Positions 25,456 to 37,081 of a stretch of DNA of 64,000 bases are shown here, piece by piece. The position numbers were made by a program, and so were the translations under genes. Positions within the stretch are counted from its first letter, which is position 1. Each line of letters opens with the position of its first letter. Source of the stretch: Rhypophila decipiens (taxonomy: Eukaryota > Ascomycota > Sordariomycetes > Sordariales > Naviculisporaceae); NCBI GenBank assembly GCA_033297075.1, contig MU858145.1, forward strand, positions 1 to 64,000, given 5' to 3'. The notes under the pieces are model-generated. The model saw nothing but the letters and a program-made list of their open reading frames with translations. It was not told where the DNA came from and made no database searches.

Positions 25456-26981
25456 ATGTCGGCTGCTACTGCGACCATGACACCCATTCAGCAAATCTCG
25501 TCCAAGCTTCGCGGGAAGATGCTCACAATCCCCAACCTCAAGCCCATGTTCTCCCAGTGGCCCTACCGGATCAGTCCCCATCTCGAGAAGCTTGAGAAGA
25601 CGGTCGAGACTAAGCTATTGGAATGGATCCCCGATGAGAAAGTCCGACAGAACGCCAGGGAGATTGACCTGGCTCTGTTCTCTGCCACGTGAGTCCCCCA
25701 TCAGCCCCCTCCCCCACTTACATGTATACAATGACCTCCCGGTTGTCACCAAAGCGGCTCATGATCTGCAGGTCTACTACTTAGCTACATATGAATGCAA
25801 CATGGGCTAAAATTAGAAACATGCTGCAGATGGTGGCCGGACTCGACTCTCGATCGCCTTGAAACCATGGCCTGGTACACTCTCTGGATCATCCTCTGGG
25901 ACGACGTCATCGAGGACAGCACCTTTCCCGGCTCGGTAGCTTTTGACGAGAATCTCAAGATCGAGTGGCTCCACGAGGAAGCCCTCAAGTACGTCAAGCA
26001 CGAGCTGGGCCTCACTCAGGATGACGGAACCTCTCCGGCTCCTCTCCCGCCCACCAAGTACTGTGCTCTCTTCCAGTACTGTGCGGAGCCTTTCCGAGCA
26101 CAATGCACGATCCCAGAGCGCCAGAGAATCTACGACGAGATCAAGTACTACATGGACTGCTGCGAGGCAGAGCAGAAGTATTTCCAGACAGGAGCGCTTC
26201 CGACCCTGGAGCGATACTGGGACCATCGCTTCGGCTCCTCGTCGGTCAATACCTACAATGCCCTGGGAGAGTATGTCGCGTTTCTAATGACAGCAAGAGC
26301 CTCAAGACTGACCAAGGTTATGCAGATATATGTGCGGCAAACATATTCCTGCTGAGCTGTTCGACACCAAGGAGATGAAGACCATGTGGTTTGAGCTGAA
26401 CCGTCACATTGTTGCGTAAGATTGCCCACTCCCCAGTTGAAACCTTTCATCTACACACAAAACACTTGCTAATATGTGATCGATGGCAGCATGAACGACC
26501 TAGCGTCTCTCAAGAACGAGATTGTCAGTTACCTCACTTCATTGCTATCCCCGAACTGTCCGACACTAACATGGCCCGTCCACACCAACAGCGCAGAGAA
26601 TGGCTAGGCCTGATCCCCATCCAGATGCACGAGGCGAACCAGGACCTGGAAGCTGCCGTGGCATTCGCCATCGACATGGCGCTCGTAGCAGGTCAAAAGA
26701 CTGCCAAGGCAGCCGATGACCTCGTCGCCATGGTCGCTCATGACCCCGAAGCGCAGGCTAATGTCCGGGCCTATGTCGAGGGCTTCAAGACGAACCTGAC
26801 GGGAAATTACTACTGGTCGTAAGTATCATTCTTCCACTCCTCAACGAGCCTTCAGCCTCCGAGACGGCACACCCGTGACTAACGAATGTGATTCTTGCTT
26901 CGAATGGCTAGGCTTGTCTGTGGTCGATACGGCGTCAAGGAGTACGTCCAGCAAGATGGCAGCTTGCTGGTTCCACTTTGA
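25456..26981 (+). CDS. Class I terpene synthase (sesquiterpene-type)
   Basis: Six exons (25456-25688, 25830-26270, 26326-26415, 26490-26523, 26592-26818, 26912-26981) give 364 residues. Metal-binding motifs of class I cyclases are intact: the aspartate-rich WDDVIED (D102, D103, D107) and the NSE triad NDLASLKNE (N257, S261, E265), split from its neighbours by a 34-nt exon. The C-terminal Arg-Tyr pair (CGRY) that senses diphosphate is present. The enzyme should ionise a prenyl diphosphate, most likely farnesyl diphosphate, and cyclise it; the product cannot be told from sequence. No P450, methyltransferase or other tailoring gene is adjacent; both flanking genes are permeases, so it looks like a stand-alone cyclase. 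Confidence 0.9.
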
Positions 26982-27273
26982 ATCAATTTGAATTGAAATG
27001 AAGAATAAAATTGGAGGCGTGCGACAATAGGGGCAGCTGATGCAGGTACCTTTGGCGGTTTTACAGACGGTGTTATATTGAGGGACTTTTTGGTGCAACC
27101 TCGAAGTGGTCATTTACGGCTCTAGACAATGCCTCAAGATAGAGATGATAGATTAAAGATGGTGCAGGATTGGGAGATCCAATTCCATTCCCCTCAAAAA
27201 GACTCCTCTGGTTTATGTTCACACATGCCAAATATTGCGACATTCGATGGTATCCAAACAGTAAACAACAGCT

Positions 27274-29083
27274 CTAGGCAAGCCAGAACCAGAACCTCTC
27301 GAGTGCGTTGCGTGGTGTTAGTACCGGCCAATGGGCGTCCTCTGCATCCAGAGCGGCCTTGCCAGTGTGCAGATCTGCCTCGAGAGGACTCTTCCACTTG
27401 GTGCGCTTGAGGAACTTCCAGCCAAAGTAGAGGAGGAAAAAGACGGGGATCCCAATGTACGAGATGATGAAATCTGCAAATGGACACATATTAGCGCTGT
27501 TTTTAAGGAGGGTCATGATTTGTGGACTCACCCGTCACGTCCCAGTTCCCGTCAATAAAGACAGCAAAGCCATTGAACAAGATGATGATGGAAAAGTAGA
27601 TCAAGGAAGCCCAAGCGGTGTAGGGCTGGAAGGGACTCTTAAAGATCAGCGTGTCACGATCGATTCCCTGCGCCTCCAAGGCCTTGTAAAACCTGAGGTA
27701 GGCAACCAGGATGGAGCACCAGGTGAACAGCGAGGCGATGGTAGTCAGGTTCTGGAACCACTCGAACGCCTTGGCTGCGCCGCCATTCTTGTCGACCGAG
27801 AGGTAGGTCAGCAAGCCAATTGCCGCGCTGACGGCCACGGCGTAGTAGGGAACACCGCGCTTGCTGCAGGTCAGGAAGAAGCGCGGCGCTTGCCGGTTCT
27901 GAGCAAGCGCGTACAGGTACCGGGAGCTGGTGTACAGGAACGCGTTGCCAGACGACGAGGCCGAGGAGAGAATGACGGCATTGATGATGGACGGCAGGAT
28001 AGTGATGCCTGCATTCTGGATGCCAATCACCCACGGGGACTGGGCCGCGCCGGGTTCGCCGTTCTCTTGGGCCGCGAGAAGATGCGGGTCGTCAGAGGAA
28101 ACCAAGACGCCAATGGCAAGGGAACCGAGCACGTAAAAGAAGAGGATACGCCAAAAGACGCGGCGGACGGCCTTGGGAATGTTCTTGCGCGGGTTCTCGG
28201 CTTCACCGGCGGCGACGGCCACAACTTCCACGCCGGCGTAGGAGAAGGCGGCGTTGACGAGAGTGGAGAAGAGCCCCAAGAAGCGACCCAGGTCGCCGAC
28301 AGACTGGTACTCTTTCATAGCCCCTGGATGTTGCCAATACCAGAACCCGATCCGTTCGTGTTTGGGGTTGCCACCAAGATCGACGATGAAGGCCATGATC
28401 AGCAGGCCGACAATGGTGATGATCTTTATGGAGGCGAACACAAACTCGGCTTCTCCGTAGATGGCGACGGCAAAGATGTTCAGACAGATGATGACAACGA
28501 GAATGATGGTGATCCAGACAGCCACGTTTACTTCTTGGGCGCCTTCCCAGTAGCCTATGACGACGGCAGCAGCAGATATCTCGGCGCAGATGGTGATGGA
28601 GTTGGAGTACCAGTTGTTCCAGCCCACGGCGAAACCGAGAGCATCGTCGACGTAGCGGGCACAGAACTGTGGAATGGCACCGCTGAGAGGTAGCCAGGTA
28701 GCCATCTCACCAAGACACTGCATCATGCCAAAGACGGCAATACCGGTAAACGTGTATCCGAGGAGGACAGAGAGGGGACCGGCCGAGGTCAGGGCCTTTC
28801 CGATGCCGAGGAAGAGGCCGGTGCCGATAGTGCCCCCGAGGGCGATGAACTGGACATGGCGCGACTTGAGTCTGTTTTTTATCATATATTTAGCTTCCAG
28901 CCAAGTCGCAGGTGCAGTGTCGGACGTGACTTACCCTCGATGCACGTAGCCATACTGCTGGACATCGGCCTCGCTCCCGAGAACAGCGCTGGCCTCGAAT
29001 ATCTTGTCCCGTTCGCGCTCTTCCACACCATCGAAAGTCGTGACGGGCCCATCTTCCGAGGATACGGCGACCTTTTCGGCCAT
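27274..29083 (-). CDS. Amino-acid permease, yeast AAT type (Gap1/Dip5-like)
   Basis: Exons 29083-28935, 28871-27532 and 27473-27274 give 562 residues. After a hydrophilic N-terminus, helix 1 carries the family signature HVQFIALGGTIGTGLFLG, and about twelve membrane spans follow. MMQCLGEMATWLPLSGAIPQ, VGWNNWY and SSASSSGNAFLYTSSRYLY are the standard AAT-family blocks for proton-coupled uptake at the plasma membrane. Both introns restore conserved sequence (YVHRG-LKSRHVQ, WDVT-DFIISYIG). The C-terminus ends in the usual TPRNALERFWFWLA. Substrate range cannot be deduced. Confidence 0.9.
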
Positions 29084-31046
29084 CTCTGGCTATAATATAG
29101 TCAATGCTGGAAAAGTGGTGCAAAGCAGAGGAGAGGAGGGCAAGAACAGCCGTTGATCACAGCAGCAAGAGCAGCAGCAGGTTGTGTAACGACGACGAGC
29201 GCGCGCAAGGAGGGTGCACGATGGGCAGGAAGGGTGCGGGAGCAGAGTATATAAGCAAGTCGTAATTAATATCCATCCTACCCGTCAGCCAACTCGGTCT
29301 CATTTGCATGTCTCTCCTTTCCCCTTCCCAACATGAACCAGCTGCCAGCCAGGGATCTGAATCTCAGGTATTGTCTCATGCCGCAACCCAATGAGGGACC
29401 GAGACAGTACCGAAGGACGGCACCGGGCAAATGGGGCGCGCGCAAAAATATGTCTTGATGCAACATGGCCGGGGGTAAGACCGCATCAATACCTGCCCCG
29501 GTCTGGCCACACCCATACGGGCCTCGCATCGACTGCCTCGAGATGCTGGTACCATTTGGCCCCTCATGGTATATTCCCGTGAGCGAGCTCCAGTCGTCGG
29601 TGCGTGAGCACAATGAATGGTCCGTTACTGATAGACACTAGGGGCAAGGTGGCAACAACGAGCTTCGTGATGGTGGCCTGGTATGATTCCATGTACCGTA
29701 TGGACCAGATAAGACCTCGGAGTCTGTCTCGCTACGTTTTGTACATGGGATGGCGGTGCGTCGTGTAAGCTCCAATCATGAGGTTGGTACATTAGGCTCC
29801 CCTCTGTGAAAGTGCCAAACTGCCATATCATCCCCCCATGGAGTGGAATTCTTCTGGAAGATAGCCACAGCATAGCTGCTGGGGTGGTGAAGAGAAAAAG
29901 GAAGCTCCCTCGCCGACCTGCACATCAGATCATGTATGTGCCACATGCCCCCGCACTCTTCTTCCGTGTTGGTGATTGCTTATCATCTAGACGAGCATGA
30001 TGATTGGTCCTGTTGGTCCAAACTCAGCCACCTGAACGGGAGAGGTTGAAGAAGGAGCTCCAACCTCTAAATTTGGACAAACTTGTCGCTGAGACAAGCT
30101 TTTCAAGCCTGGCAGCCAAGATAACGGTTGTCGACTTGGCGTTCAGGGGGTCTTCTGGCTTGTTGGGACGCACACCCCGATTGGTGGGCACTGGGCATGG
30201 CAATACCTAGTTATCGAAATCATCAGCCAAAGATAAACACTTGGGTGCTCTTCTCGCCCACCAGTGGTTCGCTCGTTTGGCCGCATACCCTCAGGTCTGC
30301 CTCTCTCTTCCACTGGGGCATTGGGGGCTGTTTTCCAACTTGATTCTGCCGAGGATGGAAGCTGATTGCCTCTTTTGCCCCCGGTCTGGACTCTGGAACA
30401 ATACATTTCAGCTCGGAAGTAGGCAAGCGAAATGGTGGTCAACCTCGCGTCCAACGCACCAATCGCAGGACAGTATGATCAAAAGTGTTCTGGATGAATG
30501 CGACGTGCTGTGGCAGCATGCACTGCTGTTGATATGCGGATCGGGGTCGAAACGCCCCGCTGTGTCGTCTATCAGGGCACGATACTCGGAGTAGTAAGCT
30601 GGTTGGATTATTTGGCCTGGCACGATTCCATTCCACCACCAGCTTTAGCAATCGGCGGCGAAAGTACAAGTCTATCATATAACGATATGAGTTTGGGTGG
30701 CTGTGTAGGGAAGGGCAGCCTGGGACCGTATGTATTGTATGTGATACAACAGCACAGCACGTCTCCCCAGGCAGGTAAGCGCTCGAATCGATGGTCACAC
30801 AACAGACTGACAGTCCACTGCACGGGCTATCCGCAACCATAGCATTTGATGATACTAGCACTGAATCACCCATGTGAGTGAAGGAACTCGGAAAGTCTCA
30901 TTGAGCGGGGTGCGATTATGAATGGACAAAGCGTATGGACTGAAATTCAGCCAGCAGATTGGTCGTGAACGTGTTCCATTGATCCGTCTCATCCATCACA
31001 GCTGAGCACTCGAACCAAGATGCTTTTCCTCACACCGATCCGAACC
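29084..31046. other. 2-kb spacer, no gene supported
   Basis: It includes the permease promoter and the 3' flank of the dienelactone hydrolase. A short CAG-type microsatellite occurs near 29160-29180. No frame longer than about 145 codons has protein-like features. It may hold untranslated or non-coding RNA sequence that I cannot detect. Confidence 0.5.
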
Positions 31047-31938
31047 TCACAAAAGGTGCTCGTTGAACCACGTGACAGCTTGCAAGAAAGCCTGCTCCTT
31101 GGCGTATTTCTCAATCTTTTTGGACGTATCACAGCGGACCGAGAAGCCATGAACGACGCCAGAGTAGAGGTTGATTTGGTAAGGGTAGCCACCTTGCTTG
31201 AGAATCTCCTCCGACTTGTGGCGCTTCTCTGCCGGGAAGATGGTGTCGGTCTCGGCGGCGGCGATGGAGAGGGGAGCCTTGAAGCTGGCCAGCTCGTCTT
31301 CCTCGACGAAGGACGGGTGGGCCATGAAGCCGACCTCGATGCCGTCTGCGTTGTGGCGGGCAACGTACTGCAGCATGGCCATGATTAGACATGTGACCCC
31401 AATGATTACATGTAGCTGGGATATGCATCCATCTCACCTTGGCCCCGAAGCAGTATCCCAGAGCACCAAGCTTCTTGACGCCATACTCTTCCTTCAGGGT
31501 CTTGATAGCCTCGAGCACGATGGGGTCAACATACTCCTTGGTATGAGGGTTGTTGCCGTCGCTGCCCTTGGTGAGCCAAGACATGAAGTCGAAGTCGGCA
31601 GGGCGATTCAGAGCAAGCTGGTCGCCATTGAAGACGTCGATGATGAGCGTCAGGTATCCGCTGTTGGCGAGCTGGTCGGCCATGAGGTACGAGTTTTGCC
31701 AGAGACCGATGACATCGGGGATGTAGAGCAGGCCGACATCCTTGTGCGCCTTGCCCTCGGGCGGAGTGGCTACGTAGGCGTCATACTTGCCGGCCACCTT
31801 GATGTGCTTGCCCGACGGAGTTCCCCTGTTTGGATGGATGGCTCAGAACTGAAGCTGCAACATGTTGGGCATGTCTCGGATGACCTACTCATGAAGGACG
31901 CCAATGGTGCAGCATTGAGCAGGAGGGTTGGAGGCCAT
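31047..31938 (-). CDS. Dienelactone hydrolase family protein
   Basis: Exons 31938-31889, 31825-31438 and 31367-31047 give 252 residues, the usual length for this alpha/beta-hydrolase family. The catalytic triad is visible: nucleophile C142 in GALGYCFGAK (Cys rather than Ser, as in the family), D187 in AAAETDTIFP and H219 in SGVVHGF. The N-terminal PPAQCCTIGVLHEG is typical of fungal members. No secretion signal is seen. Family members hydrolyse dienelactone (ring-cleavage pathway) or related esters; the substrate of this one is unknown. Both introns rejoin the conserved blocks in frame. Confidence 0.9.
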
Positions 31939-32367
31939 TTTTGGAGAAACAGCGGGGTAGTTTCGAGAGGTTGGGTGAGAAGATGTTGGTGAGAGAAAGG
32001 GAATTGAGATATATCAACAAACCGAAGAAAAGATGAACAACATGAACTCGAAGGTTCGGACTCCGACAGGTAAATTCAAGTACTTTTTGAACTTTGCTCC
32101 ACTCTGGGGATGCTACTTCTCTTGTTTATTATTAATAACATGGCATTCTATCCAAACTTGAATCCAGTTGTTGTTTCCATGGGCGTCCACCCCACCATCT
32201 GCCAAGAAGCCATTGCATCACCCCGCAGCGCTACTAGTATTTTACGTATTTCCGGGCGGGGATGCACCGTCATCTTCCAGGAACCAAAATGCCGCCATCT
32301 GCAGCCACCATGATGTCCTCATATTGTACCTAGCTGCCAGCGCGAGGAGGAGTATCACCGCTGCGTG
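31939..32367. other. Spacer, no gene seen
   Basis: About 0.43 kb containing the upstream region of the dienelactone hydrolase gene and the 3' end of the GNAT pseudogene. Confidence 0.5.
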
Positions 32368-32965
32368 TCAAAGCAACGCCTTTTGGTATACCCTCAGATC
32401 ACTGGGCTTTTCGAGTAACTCAGCCAGGTCGGGATACATGTCGACCATGTTTATGCTCCGGACCAGCTGGTACCCTGCCCTCTCGTACTGTACCACTCGG
32501 CCAGTCTCGTCTTCAGCGGGTGATGCCAGCCATTGGCGAATAGCAGCTCCATCTGCATCTTGACGGCCCCATGCTCTCTCGCCCAGGTCTCTGCGAACTG
32601 GACCAACTGCCGCCCAATGCCTTTGCCTCGGTACGCCTGGGCACTGGTCAAGATTCCGAACGTGGCCGTTTTCTCGTCGGCCATGTGCACCTTGATGCAT
32701 CCTGCTATATCCGACCGATCGTGAAAACAAGACGAGGGGCTCGCCGACTGTTGCGGTCAGGCAATAGCCAGCTCTCCAGAGATAATTAGGTCGCCGACTT
32801 CGGGGGGCTGGCAACGGTCAATCCGACCTCCTTTCCAAAACTCGGCTTCCCCTTCGATGTAGACGGTATTTATGAAATCTGTGAGTCGCTTGACGAATGT
32901 GTCGTTGGCGCCGAGTGAAGTGGCTGGGAATGATATTTGGACGTCATTGGTGACAGTTGAGGCCA
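32368..32965 (-). pseudogene. GNAT-family N-acetyltransferase, broken by three frameshifts
   Basis: The protein can be read from an ATG at 32965 (MASTVTNDVQISFPATSLG) through a complete GNAT fold to the stop at 32368, but in changing frames. Frame breaks fall after ELAIA (about 32760), after LVLF (about 32728) and after RLAEWY (about 32480); the last looks like a 5-nt insertion (repeat of AGTAC). The acetyl-CoA binding loop AYRGKGIGRQLV (the Q/RxxGxG/A motif) is intact, as is the C-terminal AGYQLVRSINMVDMYPDL. No splice sites fit the breaks. It resembles fungal GNATs of about 200 residues. Probably inactive; sequencing error at three places is less likely. Confidence 0.75.
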
Positions 32966-33696
32966 TGGTGCATGTTGAAAATGAGCTTTGAAGGTGCCCC
33001 AGATACAACATCACAGGGGCATGCCAGCTTATATACTCGAGAGGCCATTTTTGAGGATTGCCAGATTGGATGACAATTCACACTCTCTCCTGTCTCGAGG
33101 TTCCAGTCCAGGGAACTCGCGCTCGCCACCTGGCCACTCCGCAGATCTCACAAGGCCACTGCAGCCAAATTCGGAAAACTCAATATACTGTGACACAACT
33201 CCGATCGACTCGAAAGCGCATTCTGAAAGCTTAAAGACATTACATGATGTATCAACAATGTCTGGTACTGCGATCATTTCGCCCCTGTCTTGTATCAGTA
33301 CCTACCGGCCGGTACGGAAATGTTTCACGGATTACGGATTACGGTGTCCACTCCTTCCTTGGCACGTGCCAGCGACCAACGAACAGCAGGCACCGGTGCT
33401 GCTTCCCCAGGGCTCCAGGGGCTCCCGTCAAGGCCTGCGTTCGCATGACCCCTGAACAGTCCGGGTACTCTGTCCATACCGATACCCGACATCACGGCCA
33501 CCAATGGCAATTGAACTGCCTTGACCTACGGAGTACTGGTATTGCCTTTGTCGCTTTAACTTCAGTTGCAAGTCACATTACTCTTCACCAGACCTCCGAC
33601 TCAAAGGGATGATTGTTTCCCCAACTGGATATCGCCGTACTTGTCGCCATGGTCTGAATCCAGCATCAATCTGTCTTCATCCCGGTACCAGCAACC
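32966..33696. other. Spacer between GNAT remnant and TAPT1-like gene
   Basis: About 0.73 kb, promoter region of the gene starting at 33697. It contains the third ACGGAGTACT word (33528-33537). A 155-codon plus-strand frame at 32988-33455 has no protein-like features. Confidence 0.5.
33528..33537 (+). repeat. ACGGAGTACT word, copy 3
   Basis: Exact copy of the 10-mer also found at 15422 and 24651. It sits about 160 bp upstream of the TAPT1-like start codon. Confidence 0.4.
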
Positions 33697-36600
33697 ATGG
33701 CCGACACGCTCGGTAGGGACAGCGAAAAGGGGACTGTCCCAAGTGACATCACCAAGACCTCGAAGGCGTTGAACAGGGCATTGGAATCCGATACCACCAA
33801 GACGACGGCAGACCAGAATCAGCAGCCTGCATCTCACCTGCCATCACCAATGCCACCGTCCCGTGTTCCAACACCGCCAGTCATGTCCGAACCCATCACG
33901 AAGCCGGCCCCCACCTCTACCGAACCCATAGCCAACGCGACAAACGGTATTCCGACTCCAGACCCCTCGAGCGCCAGCCATAGCGATGCCGAGCCCGCAA
34001 GCGATTCCTCGTCTGCCCAGTCGATCCTCCCCGAACTGGGACCCGAGTCGATCAAGGAAACGGTTGTCGAAAACAACAAAACGCGGAGTCGGTCAAGCAC
34101 CAAGACCAGCAATCATGACGGAATACGGCGCCTCTCTGCGTCCAAGATGCAAGAGTTGACGGCAGCCCCCGAGTCGCTTCCAGTCGCCGCTTACACACCC
34201 GACCGTCCGTTGTCGTTGTCGGCCGGGATTGTAGAGCGAGGGAACCAGCCCTCGCTGGCAGAGCAGTTGGAAGCACAGGCTGCTAGGCTCGGCCTCTCTC
34301 TCATCGATCGATCCGAGTTTCCGTTGTACGAGGGATCCAGTGGAGGGCACACTGCTGAGGCCTCGAGCTCCAGGGCCACTTTACCTGCTAGACCAACACC
34401 GGCAGCGCGAACTCTGTCCACACCGCCGACCAGCAGACGTAAGTCGTCGGCCGGAAGCCAAGCAACACACCAGCCAACATCTGCTCGCCGCAACTCGTTC
34501 CAGCCTCCTTCTCGCCCGGCTCCTCTCGATCTGGATGGCCGGAGCAACTTTTCCTCCTCGGCGGCCGCGGTGAAACCATCCGGCGCCGGCAGAACCGAGG
34601 CGACCGACTCGAGACCGCCGTCACCATTGCCGCCTTCGATCCCATTACCCCCCATGTCCATACCAACCTTGCTCCAGCTCGAGCTGGCCGAAGGGCGCCC
34701 GAGCCCGCTTTACATCCATCATTCGTATACAAACGATCTACCCTACGAATCGAGTGCCGTGAAATTCGAACGGTTGAAAAACTTTCTGGTCATACCCTTC
34801 TATGTGGAAAGGACCATCACGTTCGGCGCAATGGCCTGCCTGGACGCCTGGCTCTGGACCTTCACCATCTTGCCAATGCGCTTTGTCCTGGCACTCAAAG
34901 TGTTGGCGCAGTGGTGGGCATACATAATAGGGCGCGAATCTCGATGGCTGGTGGGATTCGTTTGGTATGGCCTGGGGCGCATGTGGAAACGTGGTCGGCG
35001 TGGTCGTTCTCCGTCCAATGCGAGCACCTGTAGCCAAGGTTCGAGCTTGAGAGGCGAGTCGCGGAGCAGAAGCAGAGCAAGAGAGCCCTCTGTGGGTGTT
35101 GGGAGCATCAGAACGGCCTCTGGCACGCAGGCATCCTCTGCTCCGGCAAGCAGTGTTGACGCCGCCTCCCGCCGCCCCGAGAGCCTACGAACGACCTCTT
35201 ATGCTCCACCGCCCATGTCGCGAAGGACAAGCAACAGGCCCAGCGCAGGAACCATCCGACATCGCCGCACCCAGTCCAGCCCTTCGAACCTGACCTCGTT
35301 CCACAAAGCCGACCTCCTCCAAGGAGCCATCATCATATTCAGCTCCATCGCCCTGATGCACCTCGATGCAAGTCGAGTGTACCACTTTATCCGCGCGCAG
35401 TCCGCCATCAAACTCTACGCCATTTACAACTTGCTCGAGGTCGGAGATCGCTTGCTCTCGGCCCTGGGCCAGGACGTGTTTGAGTGTCTCTTTAGTGCCG
35501 AGACCCTGTCACGGAATAGCTCCGGCCGATCGAAACTCATGTTGCCGTTCGGCATGTTTCTCCTGGCACTCGTCTACAATGTCATCCACGCTATAACTCT
35601 CTTTTACCAGGTCATTGCGCTGAACGTCGCCGTCAACTCATACTCCAATGCGCTCCTGACACTCTTGATGTCGAATCAGTTTGTTGAGATCAAGAGCACC
35701 GTGTTCAAGCGGTTTGAGAAAGAGAACTCTTTTCAGCTCGCCTGTGCCGACATCGTCGAGCGGTTCCAGCTGTGGATCATGCTGCTGATTGTCGGCATGC
35801 GCAACGTGGTCGAGGTTGGCGGCTTCACGGTTCCTGGTGCCGGAAGCGAGGACAGCGGCCCAAGCAGTTTTCCTCTTCATCCTGCTTCGATTCTCCCTGC
35901 CAGCTTCACCATTCTTCCATCTTGGCTTTGGTCCGGCGAGGTTCTCTCGCCCTTTCTTGTCGTTATCGGGAGCGAGATGGTTGTCGATTATATCAAGCAT
36001 GCCTACGTCAACAAGTTCAACAACATCAAGCCGACATTTTACAGCAAGATCCTTGACATCTTGTGCAAGGATTACTACACTAATGTAAGCCGCTCGATGC
36101 CTCTTTCCCACTCTATTTGTATTGACACTGAATCCACAGGCTTTTGTCACTCCGCCCTTGACCCGCCGCTTGGGCTTGCCTCTCTTACCCCTATCGTGCC
36201 TTTTTATCCGAGCCGCGGTTCAGATTTACAACATGTTTCTGGCGATCCACCTTCCCACCCCCTTGCCCCCATCTACACAGACATCTCTTTCGATAGAATC
36301 GGCAACGCCGTCTCCTGCCATGGTAGCTGCCTTGGATCGGCTCGACCACCTGATACGCAACGCCCTAGGTCGCGCCGTCCACGGATCTCCCTTCTCTGAA
36401 GGTCTGGGCAGTGAAAGCGCGGCAGGTCCTGGTGTCGCGACCCGTCTCTGGCTCCGCTGGACCAGTGATGACATCATCGCCGCCCTGACAATGATTGTTG
36501 TCTTTCTGCTCATTTTCCTCGTCCTCTTGATCTTCAAGCTCCTCCTGGGCATGGTCCTCATCCGATACTCGCGCGATCGGTACGCAAAAATGAAGGCCAA

Positions 36601-36847
36601 GGAGCATGCTATCGCCGCTGGCAAAGCAGAGAGAGAGTCATATGATGCCAAGGGCAAGAGAGTGGGTGGCTTCGGCCAGGTGGAAGTCGGAGAAGACAGG
36701 AGGCGATGGCTCTTTAGCGATGATCCCGAGGGGCTGAGAAAGTTGAGAGAACGGGAGAAGAAAAACGAGAGGGGCGCGGAAAAGGAAAAAGAGAAGGACT
36801 TTTCGCATATCATGCGCTATGAGATGGTTGCCAAGCGCATATGGTAG
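33697..36847 (+). CDS. TAPT1/Emp65-type eukaryotic membrane protein
   Basis: Two exons (33697-36084, 36140-36847; intron GTAAGC..TCCACAG) make 1031 residues. The first 330 are disordered, rich in Ser, Pro and Thr. The conserved TAPT1 core follows: YESSAVKFERLKNFLVIPFY, DLLQGAIIIFSSIALMHLD, KLYAIYNLLEVGDRLLSALG, MSNQFVEIKSTVFKRFEKEN, FQLACADIVERFQLWIMLL and YIKHAYVNKFNNIKP. Several membrane spans and a charged C-terminal tail follow (REREKKNERGAEKEKEKD). A Ser/Arg-rich insertion of about 90 residues splits the core near residue 430-525. Yeast Emp65 acts with Slp1 at the ER, protecting soluble ER proteins; TAPT1 is linked to cilia in animals. An ER role here is inferred from family. Confidence 0.9.
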
Positions 36848-37081
36848 TGGCAATACATCTCTGGTGCCAAGCGATTCCTGGTTTAGGGGCGACGAGATAG
36901 CTTAAGTTGCATGTCGAGCCCTCTCTTCCCCCGTTTTTTTCTTTTTCATTGCATGCATGTTCATTCTAGCATTAACAGGCGTTCGCTCGTCGATTAGCGT
37001 TTGATAGCACAACTTGAATCCAAGGGCAAATAAATGTCCGGATGATGTATATAAACTTGAAAGGGGTTCAGCGACTGTTAT

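Noticed and set aside
27455..28693. 412-codon plus-strand ORF
   Set aside because: Antisense shadow of the amino-acid permease with the same low-complexity Gly/Asp composition; the permease has complete family motifs and introns.
25456..29083. Terpene biosynthetic cluster
   Set aside because: Neighbours are general permeases; no P450, transferase, regulator or efflux gene is adjacent.
32368..32965. GNAT frame breaks as introns
   Set aside because: No GT..AG pairs of plausible size fit any of the three breaks, and the flanking sequence lines up with only 1-5 nt of difference.
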